This document shows, piece by piece, positions 1 through 5,582 of a DNA stretch of 7,828 bases. Source of the stretch: an uncultured Lachnospiraceae bacterium. GTDB lineage: Bacteria; Bacillota; Clostridia; Lachnospirales; Lachnospiraceae. The notes below the pieces were generated by a model. That model was not told the DNA's origin, searched no databases, and saw only the letters and a list, made by a program, of their open reading frames with translations. The number at the start of each line of letters is the position of its first letter. The stretch's first letter is position 1. The stretch spans positions 1 to 7,828 of the forward strand of contig CAJUJG010000090.1 in the NCBI GenBank assembly GCA_910586715.1. The letters run 5' to 3'. The position numbers and the translations under genes are program-made.

Positions 1-126
1 ACAGTGACTTGTCGCCAGTTTCCTAACTTGACATTCGCTCCGCGGAAAACCTGCCGTTATTTTCATATTGGCAGCAACCTCACGCTTCATCGCTATCATG
101 TCACAGCAATTAGTAGTATATCGTAG
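1..126. other. Unidentified open frames at the left edge
   Basis: Both strands are open here. On the + strand, frame 1 is open from the first base to a TAG at 124-126. On the - strand a frame starting at ATG 99, 90 or 66 runs off the left edge; its last 22 codons read MKITAGFPRSECQVRKLATS and two more residues. No candidate start has a convincing ribosome binding site and I recognise no domain. The stretch could be the end of a gene, the start of a - strand gene, or a non-coding repeat carried by many loci in this kind of genome. Coding status is undecided. Confidence 0.2.
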
Positions 127-336
127 AAAATATGCCTTTGCAAGTATTTTTTTAGTTTTTATTGTTTTTTTTTAAGTACAAGCGCATATCAAAACTGTTT
201 CCTGCAATTTTTGGCGCTTTTCAGTTTTTTTCGGAAACATGCTGTAATTGTGAAGCAATTATAGTATACTATAAACGGACCGTCAACAAAATTTTAAATG
301 TTATATGATAATAATTACAGAAGGGATACGTTGCTT
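127..336. other. AT-rich leader upstream of the methyltransferase gene
   Basis: This leader has no gene. It contains long T runs on the + strand (146-177 and 225-231) without a preceding strong hairpin, so I do not call a terminator. TATACT at 265-270 is a possible -10 element, but no good -35 hexamer lies 16-18 bases upstream. The palindrome at 259-274 covers this -10 and is listed separately. An additional imperfect hairpin, TAATTG (245-250) and CAATTA (256-261), abuts it. Confidence 0.45.
259..274. promoter_or_regulatory. Perfect 16-bp palindrome over the putative -10 region
   Basis: TTATAGTATACTATAA is its own reverse complement over all 16 bases. It lies 63 bases before the chosen methyltransferase start and contains TATACT, the best -10 candidate. 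The position would suit an operator for a dimeric repressor that blocks the promoter. The low sequence complexity (A/T with two G:C pairs) means chance or a simple AT-rich promoter remains possible. Confidence 0.35.
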
Positions 337-1230
337 ATGTGGATTGCTGAACATTGGAATGATTATGAAGTGATTGATACCTCCTCAGGCGAAAAACTTG
401 AGCGGTGGGGAGACTATATTCTTGTGAGACCTGACCCGCAGGTGATTTGGGACACGCCAAAAAATGCCGTCGGCTGGCGCAAGCCAAACGGACATTATCA
501 CCGAAGCGCAAAGGGCGGAGGTGAGTGGGAATTTTTTAATCTTCCCGAGGAGTGGAGTATCCGATATGAGGGAATTTCTGAAGCGGGACTGACATTTCAT
601 CTTAAGCCTTTCAGCTTTAAACATACTGGTCTGTTTCCAGAGCAGGCAGTCAACTGGGATTGGTTTTCTTCTATTATAAAGGGAGCTCTTAAAAACAATC
701 CGAAACGCAGCATTAAGGTTCTGAATCTGTTTGCCTATACGGGGGGAGCAACCCTAAGCGCCGCAGCGGCAGGAGCTTCCGTCACGCATGTAGATGCCTC
801 CAAAGGAATGGTTGCATGGGCAAAGGAGAACGCAGCGGCATCAGGCTTGGGCGATGCCCCAATCCGTTGGCTTGTCGATGACTGTATGAAATTCGTAGAA
901 CGGGAAATCCGACGAGGGAACCGGTATGATGCGATTATTATGGATCCGCCTTCCTACGGCAGAGGTCCGAAGGGCGAAATATGGAAAATAGAGGATGCGA
1001 TTTTTCCGTTTCTTATGCTTACCACTGAAATACTGAACGATAACCCGTTATTTTTCCTTATTAATTCCTACACAACCGGCTTACAGCCCGCCGTGTTAAG
1101 CTATATGATGGAGACAGCGCTTGTTCCGAAATTTGGCGGCGTAGTGGAATCGTCCGAAATCGGACTTCCTGTATCGTCAAACGGATTGGTTCTGCCTTGC
1201 GGCGCGAGCGGCAGATGGATTGGAAAATAG
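337..1230 (+). CDS. Class I SAM-dependent methyltransferase (RlmI/RlmK-like, COG1092 type)
   Basis: The product is a 297-residue methyltransferase that transfers a methyl group from S-adenosylmethionine. Relatives methylate 23S rRNA bases, but the substrate here is not shown. The SAM-binding motif I is VLNLFAYTGG (about residues 128-137), followed by HVDASKG (151-157, the acidic residue that holds the ribose), VDD (181-183), and the catalytic-loop motif DPPSYG (203-208). The N-terminal about 125 residues hold the family's small beta-rich region, without a PUA domain. An ATG at 298 is in frame, but the one at 337 is preceded by AGAAGGG at 319-325 and begins MWIAEHW, the usual family start, so I choose 337. 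The gene is monocistronic, reads toward the - strand genes, and ends just before a strong hairpin terminator. The reading frame is intact. Confidence 0.88.
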   Translation: MWIAEHWNDYEVIDTSSGEKLERWGDYILVRPDPQVIWDTPKNAVGWRKPNGHYHRSAKGGGEWEFFNLPEEWSIRYEGISEAGLTFHLKPFSFKHTGLFPEQAVNWDWFSSIIKGALKNNPKRSIKVLNLFAYTGGATLSAAAAGASVTHVDASKGMVAWAKENAAASGLGDAPIRWLVDDCMKFVEREIRRGNRYDAIIMDPPSYGRGPKGEIWKIEDAIFPFLMLTTEILNDNPLFFLINSYTTGLQPAVLSYMMETALVPKFGGVVESSEIGLPVSSNGLVLPCGASGRWIGK

Positions 1231-1235
1231 ATAAA

Positions 1236-1279
1236 AAAAACAGGATGTATGCGGGAATAAACCGATACATCCTGTTTTT
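1236..1279. terminator. Bidirectional rho-independent terminator between convergent genes
   Basis: A perfect 15-bp stem (1236-1250 with 1265-1279) encloses a 14-base loop. The core is ACAGGATGTAT and its complement. On the + strand it ends in TTTTT after the methyltransferase gene; on the - strand it ends in a run of eight T after the gene at 1306-1761. It therefore serves both convergent transcripts. Confidence 0.9.
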
Positions 1280-1305
1280 ATGCCATGTTACACCGTAACC
1301 AATTT

Positions 1306-1761
1306 TTAATAATAAGACTCTGAAATTGCCGCCATCATGCCGCCAATCCCAATCATCAGGATAAACCAAAGCACGACCCATATCAGCATCCATACAAGCA
1401 TCGCCTTAAAGTAATTTGATTTACTCTTTTTAACGCCGCTGCCAAATGCCCACACAAACATCATGATAATATTGACACACGGTATCGTCATTAAAAGTGT
1501 CGAGAGCATCCAGTCTCCAAAGCTGACCGGCTCTTCCAAATCGGTATCTGCCTGATAAGACTGGTTATAGGACTGCTGCGTCTGCTGATAGGGCTGGTAA
1601 TACTGATTATAAGGCTGCTGTTGATTATAGGACTGCTGCTGATTGTTATTGTCAAAACCCGGATTCGGAATCGGCTGATTGGGAACCTGCTGCTGATAGG
1701 GCTGCTGCGGTCCCTGTTCCGTATTTTGCTTTCCTTGACCGTACAAATTATTGTTGTCCAT
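1306..1761 (-). CDS. Small membrane protein with Q/N-rich prion-like N-terminus
   Basis: The product has 151 residues. Residues 1-70 are almost entirely Q, N, Y, P and S, with repeated QQSYNQ/QQPYNQ-like units. A short acidic stretch (DTDLEEP, 72-78) leads to two hydrophobic helices, about 84-106 and 119-145, joined by a basic loop (KKSKSNY). I recognise the C-terminal part, with its IPCVNIIMMFVWAFG signature, as a small membrane family common in Firmicutes and Bacteroidetes; its function is not known to me. The N-terminus is likely a disordered cytoplasmic tail. An in-frame upstream start at 1827 would add 22 residues, but GGAGGAG at 1770-1776 lies 8 bases from the start at 1761, and the longer start would fall upstream of the likely transcription start. 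It is transcribed from its own promoter and ends at the shared terminator. Confidence 0.82.
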   Translation of the reverse strand: MDNNNLYGQGKQNTEQGPQQPYQQQVPNQPIPNPGFDNNNQQQSYNQQQPYNQYYQPYQQTQQSYNQSYQADTDLEEPVSFGDWMLSTLLMTIPCVNIIMMFVWAFGSGVKKSKSNYFKAMLVWMLIWVVLWFILMIGIGGMMAAISESYY

Positions 1762-1810
1762 TTTACTATCTCCTCCACATAATGTTGAGTAAAATTCACT
1801 CCTATTTATT

Positions 1811-1840
1811 ATGATACCATAGAGCAAAGCATTTTGGCAA
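1811..1840 (-). promoter_or_regulatory. Sigma-A-like promoter for the Q/N-rich membrane protein gene
   Basis: On the - strand, TTGCCA (1835-1840, 5/6 to the -35 consensus) is 18 bases from TATCAT (1811-1816, 5/6 to the -10), which is preceded by TGG, close to an extended -10. The start of transcription should fall near 1804, leaving a leader of about 43 bases with the GGAGGAG site in it. Confidence 0.65.
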
Positions 1841-1885
1841 CAAATATTGATATTTTGCGCTTCATCCCGCCTTTTTTCTCCTTTT

Positions 1886-2311
1886 TTATCCGTTCATCAT
1901 CCGCAATGCGCGCGAAATCAGATTATTCCGGTAAAACACCAGCGGCGGACTGCCCGGGAAGAAATGAATCATCCGGTAAAGATAAATTCCGAATGTAATC
2001 ACCACCACCATTGCAAGCACTGCCTTAACATACTTCGGCGTGCGTCCGCGCAGATAACGTTCCGCAAAGAACCACAGCAGAAAGACAATCCACATCGGCG
2101 CCGCCGGATTTAATGCCATTCCCCGTTTTATCCGCCCCGTAAGAATATAAAAGACTGCCCGCGTCATGCCGCATCCCGCGCATGGAAAACCTGTCGTGAT
2201 TAAAAACGGACAGTAAGCATGAAATATTTTTCTTACAACAAAATTATACATGACGAATACAATTACCGCAGGATAAAATGCTTTTATATCGTTCATCAAC
2301 CGTTTTCCCAT
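1886..2311 (-). CDS. DUF2752 family membrane protein
   Basis: The product has 141 residues and three predicted membrane helices (about 12-26, 70-85, 95-112). The family signature is clear: CPF at 34-36, TG at 40-41, PCAGCGMTRA at 43-52, and NP at 68-69. Three cysteines (34, 44, 47) cluster at the membrane edge; in this family they suggest metal or disulfide chemistry, but no biochemical role is established that I know of. Its ATG directly follows the TAG of the upstream gene with no spacer, so translation is probably coupled. An alternative ATG at 2296 would remove five residues; neither start has a strong ribosome binding site. It is the last gene of the operon starting at 4796. I see no strong terminator in the 45 bases after its stop, so some readthrough toward the next gene is possible. 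Confidence 0.85.
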   Translation of the reverse strand: MGKRLMNDIKAFYPAVIVFVMYNFVVRKIFHAYCPFLITTGFPCAGCGMTRAVFYILTGRIKRGMALNPAAPMWIVFLLWFFAERYLRGRTPKYVKAVLAMVVVITFGIYLYRMIHFFPGSPPLVFYRNNLISRALRMMNG

Positions 2312-3967
2312 CTATGGATTGTTCACCGCCTTTCCTTCGTTTTCCAACCCGTCAATATCGTGCGCACATACGTACGCCCTCGAAAAATTAAATCGCCGAA
2401 AACCAAGCAGCCCCTTTGTTTCGTCCCGATAATCCTTGATTTGCCATTCCTTATATTTTCCGTTCATTTCTCCGTACTCACTGATAAAGTTAAACTTCGC
2501 CTCCACCAGTGCCGGCGCCGCGTCCATTGACAGTCTGTTTTTGATATAATACGTATCGACGTTTTCGCAGGTTGCGCTCATTGCTATGTTGTATTTTGCA
2601 ATCCAGTAATCAGGATGCGCCGCAGAAAAAAGCATCCAGCAAACGCATACTGTTGCGAGCATATACTGAAACAGCCTAAACTTCGGGCAAAAAATGCAGT
2701 ACGTCACGCCTCCCATCACAATTGCAATCACTATAAGCCCCCACAGCGCGAGCACTCTCGTAAAGGTAAGATGATACATTTCAATATACATCAGCAGGCG
2801 AAACAGCCCGGAAACTTCCATAATATAAGTACATCCGCAGATAACGCAGAGTACCGCCCTTAGCACCCTGCCCGATTCAAAATACGCAAGCATGCACAAT
2901 ACCAGCACCACATTAATCAGGCACACAAAGACAAGCTGGAAAAACCCACTCCTCGCATATTCGGCATACGTATAACCCTCCGGAAGCTTCAGCCGTCCCA
3001 TAAAAAGCCCAAAAATCTGAATGACTGAAAAAACAAGATAAATCACGCAGACCAACGTACTGATTGTCACGGCAATATAAGTGTCAAACCCGTTCTCCTT
3101 CCGTACCGCCATATCATCAACGGCTTTGATGTCCGTCTGTTCATTACAATAACAAAATACGCCATAAGCGACAAAAAATACCACTAACGCCATAAATGCC
3201 GCTGATATGGAATGATATAGAAAATCGGCAAAGTCAACATTAATCTGAAACGACAGCAGGTCACAGACTAATTTGTAAAAAACAACATCCGCACTGCCAA
3301 GCAGCATCAGCAAAATACAGACTAGCGGGAGTCCGATGACAAGCCCGATTGACACACACACAAGAATGCGTTTTTTCTCTTCACTATTTTTTCCGGCATT
3401 CGGTTCACTGCACAGCCGCCTGAGCTTTTTGGATGCTCCCCTGTCATAAAAGGGGGTAAAAATCTGACTGATTGTTCCAATCACAAGATGAAACAGCCCT
3501 TTTAAGTACGCGGCAATGCTCCATCCCGACACATCATGCCATGTCTGCAAAACCAACACGCCAAGCACCAAAAACGACAGCGCTTTATTAAAGAATATTA
3601 ACACTCCCGAATCTGTCATGCAGTTTTGCGCACCTAAAATCAACACAGCCGCCACCAAAAAACGTCTGTACCATGATGCCTTAACCCAAAGACTGTGCTC
3701 TCTTGCGCAACTCTCCATATACTTTCTCGTATAATAACCAAAATACAAGAGCGTTGCGCCGGCGAAAAAAGGGTATGTGATACCCGACGCATTCCGGTAC
3801 AGGCAGAAGGTATAAAACAGCGCATAGATTGCACTGCCTGCTCCCAGATGCCGCAGCCGTTTTGCCTTTTTTTCTAGCTTTTCCATTTCGGCAAGATTGT
3901 TGATTTGCGGTTCGTTTTGGGGGGTCCGTTCATACTGCCACCCTTCCTTTATTGCATTATTGTCCAT
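2312..3967 (-). CDS. DUF4153/DUF4173-type polytopic membrane protein
   Basis: The product has 551 residues. A charged cytoplasmic N-terminus with a short helical EKLEKKAKRLR segment (about 29-39) is followed by roughly eleven hydrophobic segments between residues 42 and 450, and a soluble tail of about 95 residues. Marks of the family are the YTYAEYARSGFFQL segment (about 332-345) and DYWIAKYN (453-460) right after the last helix. The function is unknown. The start at 3967 is set by AGGGGAG (3974-3980) six bases away; in-frame starts farther upstream would lie deep inside the HTH gene. The first 11 bases overlap the end of that gene, which indicates translational coupling. The stop is immediately followed by the DUF2752 start. 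The frame is intact and the length is ordinary for the family. Confidence 0.85.
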   Translation of the reverse strand: MDNNAIKEGWQYERTPQNEPQINNLAEMEKLEKKAKRLRHLGAGSAIYALFYTFCLYRNASGITYPFFAGATLLYFGYYTRKYMESCAREHSLWVKASWYRRFLVAAVLILGAQNCMTDSGVLIFFNKALSFLVLGVLVLQTWHDVSGWSIAAYLKGLFHLVIGTISQIFTPFYDRGASKKLRRLCSEPNAGKNSEEKKRILVCVSIGLVIGLPLVCILLMLLGSADVVFYKLVCDLLSFQINVDFADFLYHSISAAFMALVVFFVAYGVFCYCNEQTDIKAVDDMAVRKENGFDTYIAVTISTLVCVIYLVFSVIQIFGLFMGRLKLPEGYTYAEYARSGFFQLVFVCLINVVLVLCMLAYFESGRVLRAVLCVICGCTYIMEVSGLFRLLMYIEMYHLTFTRVLALWGLIVIAIVMGGVTYCIFCPKFRLFQYMLATVCVCWMLFSAAHPDYWIAKYNIAMSATCENVDTYYIKNRLSMDAAPALVEAKFNFISEYGEMNGKYKEWQIKDYRDETKGLLGFRRFNFSRAYVCAHDIDGLENEGKAVNNP

Positions 3968-4214
3968 TGTCTTCTCCCCTTTCATTCGTACTGTTTCTGT
4001 CCGCTGCCTCGTCGGGTACATACTCTAAAATATCGCCCGGCTGACAGTTTAATGCTTTGCATATGGCGTCAAGCGTCGCAAGCCGCACCGCTTTTGCCTT
4101 ATTGTTTTTTAAGATGGAAAGATTCGCAAGGGTAATATCCACATCACCCGCAAGCTCTGTAAGTCCGACCTTGCGTTTTGCCATCATCACATCAAGATTT
4201 ATCATAATTGCCAT
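3957..4214 (-). CDS. YozG-like HTH transcriptional regulator (Xre/Cro-CI fold)
   Basis: The product has 85 residues. Residues 6-60 form a compact helix-turn-helix domain; the core includes LTELAGDVDITLANLSILKN and then KALNCQPGDILEY, the typical end of HTH_26/YozG-type regulators. A hydrophilic tail of about 20 residues follows. There is no ligand-binding domain, so any signal must come from a partner. In Firmicutes such regulators are usually found beside DUF2975 proteins, as here (45 bases downstream of one). I place the start at 4214 (MAIMINLDV), the usual family start. The ATG at 4226 has a GAAGGGAG only one base away, too close to serve it; the same site is 13 bases from 4214, somewhat long. 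The end overlaps the DUF4153 gene. It may control its own operon, which is inference. Confidence 0.85.
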   Translation of the reverse strand: MAIMINLDVMMAKRKVGLTELAGDVDITLANLSILKNNKAKAVRLATLDAICKALNCQPGDILEYVPDEAADRNSTNERGEDNGQ

Positions 4215-4259
4215 GTTTGTAATCATGCTCCCTTCATAACCTGCACACTGCCTAACCGG

Positions 4260-4715
4260 TCAGATTGTTAAATCATTCTCAAGCTTGTAATCTACTGCTT
4301 TATCAAACACAAACGCAAGCACTTTGCTGAACAGCCCCGCGATTACAAAGACGAGCACAAGTACAAGCATCGCGGCAGTCGTATACAAAACTGCACGCAG
4401 CAGACAGACCGCAGCAATCACAAAACTGTATGTGCCCATGCGTTGAAGACTGACTACATTTTCCCGTACAAAGCAGTCGTTTTTTAGTACCGTGCGGAAC
4501 ATTTTCCGAAGCTCCCCTAAAATTAGCACCGCAAGAATACCAAGCACAAAGTAAATACTCACGATTTCCACATATCTGCCTTCAAAATCCTCAAAGTGAA
4601 AATACGCCGTTACTACTTTCACCAGCCACGGGAGTGTGAGCGTCACGACAATTCCTGCAAAAAACATGATGTCAAGCAGATACTTTGTGATAACTGCCAC
4701 TGTTTCCTTTCTCAT
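4260..4715 (-). CDS. DUF2975 family membrane protein
   Basis: The product has 151 residues and four predicted membrane helices (about 9-35, 49-68, 94-112, 113-135). The segment LRKMFRTVLKNDCFVRENV (about 70-88) between helices two and three matches the conserved interhelical region of DUF2975 proteins. Its biochemical function is unknown; the conserved pairing with a YozG-like HTH suggests that the two act together, perhaps as a membrane sensor and regulator. GGAGGA at 4721-4726 sits five bases before the ATG at 4715. A longer frame to 4796 is open, but it would begin inside the -35 box of the promoter, so it is rejected. This is the first gene of the four-gene operon. Confidence 0.85.
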   Translation of the reverse strand: MRKETVAVITKYLLDIMFFAGIVVTLTLPWLVKVVTAYFHFEDFEGRYVEIVSIYFVLGILAVLILGELRKMFRTVLKNDCFVRENVVSLQRMGTYSFVIAAVCLLRAVLYTTAAMLVLVLVFVIAGLFSKVLAFVFDKAVDYKLENDLTI

Positions 4716-4767
4716 GTCATTCCTCCATTCTGGACTTACCTTCCTGTTATTTTCTTTAATTTTTTCT

Positions 4768-4796
4768 ATCATACCACTTGCAATATCGAAATTCAA
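4768..4796 (-). promoter_or_regulatory. Sigma-A-like promoter of the DUF2975-HTH-DUF4153-DUF2752 operon
   Basis: On the - strand, TTGAAT (4791-4796) is 17 bases from TATGAT (4768-4773), with TGG just before the -10. Both hexamers are close to consensus and the spacing is ideal. Transcription should start near 4761, giving a leader of about 45 bases before the DUF2975 start. Confidence 0.72.
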
Positions 4797-4814
4797 TACT
4801 TTTTTATCGATTTA

Positions 4815-4830
4815 CAATAAATTTTTATTG
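4815..4830. promoter_or_regulatory. AT-rich inverted repeat upstream of the operon promoter
   Basis: CAATAAATTTTTATTG has two 7-base arms (4815-4821 and 4824-4830) around a 2-base centre. It lies about 19 bases upstream of the -35 box and could be a regulator site, for example for the HTH protein of the same operon. Its A/T content makes a chance match plausible. Confidence 0.25.
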
Positions 4831-4859
4831 AAATTTGTTTTTACATACACAAGCATAAC

Positions 4860-4944
4860 CGAGTAGGGGAACGACCTTCTCCACTACTCGCCGCGCGACC
4901 CGTGCGCCGCTTTAGCGGCTTATTTCCTCTGCACGGGTCTGTGC
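4860..4944. ncRNA. Unidentified multi-hairpin structured element (small RNA or REP-like repeat)
   Basis: Two strong structures occur in tandem. The first pairs CGAGTAG (4860-4866) with CTACTCG (4884-4890) and extends inward through GGGG/TCTCC-type pairs. The second pairs GACCCGTGC (4897-4905) with GCACGGGTC (4931-4939) over nine bases and encloses a nested hairpin, GCCGC-TTTA-GCGGC (4906-4919). The local GC content is well above that of the flanking leader. No coding frame explains it. The strand is uncertain: on the + strand it would be followed by the hairpin at 4950-4981 with a weak T tail; on the - strand it lies beyond a terminator. I do not recognise a named RNA family. Confidence 0.4.
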
Positions 4945-4981
4945 ATAAAAAGACGCCCGTCCCGTTTCCGGAGGGCGTCTT
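4945..4981 (-). terminator. Rho-independent terminator after the hydrolase gene
   Basis: A 9-bp stem (AAGACGCCC at 4950-4958 with GGGCGTCTT at 4973-4981) closes a 14-base loop. Read on the - strand it ends in TTTTT (4946-4950). It lies 34 bases beyond the stop of the hydrolase gene at 5016 and ends the peptidase-hydrolase transcript. On the + strand the tail TTGTGTCT is a poor T tract. Confidence 0.85.
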
Positions 4982-5015
4982 GTGTCTGACGACCGGTAAT
5001 TCGTTCAGGCTGCGG

Positions 5016-5540
5016 CTACCTGATGGCTATGTGACACATTTTCATCGCTGCAAGCGCATTCTGATGGCTTTCGGGCGTCACACCCGCGCAGCACCGCTCC
5101 ACAACACTGATGTCAACTTCGGGGAGGGCAGCTTTGATTAAAAGCGCATTGGAAATGACACAGATGTCAGTACATAATCCGATTATCGTCACATGCTCAA
5201 GCGTTTCAATCGACTGTAAATACGCTGCAAGCTCCATTGAGCCAAAGGTCAGCTTATCAAATACCTTCATGCCGCCCGGGCGAAGCGTCTCAAGCTTTTT
5301 GTCAAGCTGCCACCCGTCCGTTCCCTTGATACAGTGCGGCACGGGAAGCTTCTTTCCCTCCTGTGTTTCCAAATAATCATCAAAGTGCGTGTCTCTTGTA
5401 AAAACAACCTCACCGTCAAAACTTTTTACCAGTTCGGCAACATTGTCAACAATCTGTACTGCCTCCTTTGTGCCAAGCGCACCGTCGATAAAGTCTTTCT
5501 GCATATCCACTACCACAAGGACGTTTCTTATATTACCCAT
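5016..5540 (-). CDS. Isochorismatase-fold cysteine hydrolase, nicotinamidase-like
   Basis: The product is a 174-residue cytoplasmic amidohydrolase. The expected catalytic triad is present: Asp12 in VVDMQKDF, Lys96 in FDKLTFGS, and Cys127 in GLCTDICV. Asp50, His52 (TRDTH) and His69 (VPHC) match the metal ligands of nicotinamidases, so conversion of nicotinamide to nicotinate for NAD salvage is the best guess. Other amides, ureides or isochorismate are handled by relatives, so I leave the symbol blank. The start at 5540 has GGAAAGG (5551-5557) 10 bases away, an acceptable though slightly distant site. The gene is 42 bases downstream of the M15 peptidase gene with no terminator between, so the two are probably co-transcribed. 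A clear terminator follows. The frame is intact and all key residues are present. Confidence 0.87.
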   Translation of the reverse strand: MGNIRNVLVVVDMQKDFIDGALGTKEAVQIVDNVAELVKSFDGEVVFTRDTHFDDYLETQEGKKLPVPHCIKGTDGWQLDKKLETLRPGGMKVFDKLTFGSMELAAYLQSIETLEHVTIIGLCTDICVISNALLIKAALPEVDISVVERCCAGVTPESHQNALAAMKMCHIAIR

Positions 5541-5582
5541 TGTTTCACAACCTTTCCATATTCGTTTTCTATATTCATTTTA

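Noticed and set aside
180..239. Possible pseudoknot or riboswitch (AAGCGC/GCGCTT, AAAACTG/CAGTTTT, TGTTTCC/GGAAACA arms)
   Set aside because: The arms are short, compete with each other, and lie upstream of the likely promoter, so they would not be in the transcript; chance in AT-rich DNA is sufficient.
298..336. Upstream in-frame ATG for the methyltransferase
   Set aside because: The ribosome binding site AGAAGGG at 319-325 fits the ATG at 337, and the extra 13 residues are not part of the usual family start.
1550..1700. CRISPR-like or microsatellite repeat of CTGCTG/TGATTATAGG units
   Set aside because: The units are short, irregular and in frame with the Q/N-rich protein; there are no regular spacers.
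1844..1858. Short AAATAT-TG-ATATTT hairpin as terminator of the DUF2752 operon
   Set aside because: The stem is six A:T pairs with no T tract on the - strand, too weak to be a rho-independent terminator.
1847..2113. + strand frame with a run of histidines and cysteines (HHHHCKHC) that looks metal-binding
   Set aside because: It is antisense to the clear DUF2752 gene, has no ribosome binding site, and the histidines arise from the reverse of valine codons in a membrane helix.
2219..2530. + strand frame opposite the DUF2752-DUF4153 junction
   Set aside because: It is antisense to two well-supported membrane protein genes and has no ribosome binding site.
4716..4796. 27-residue extension of the DUF2975 protein
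   Set aside because: The longer start falls in the -35 box of a near-consensus promoter, while an ideal GGAGGA precedes 4715.
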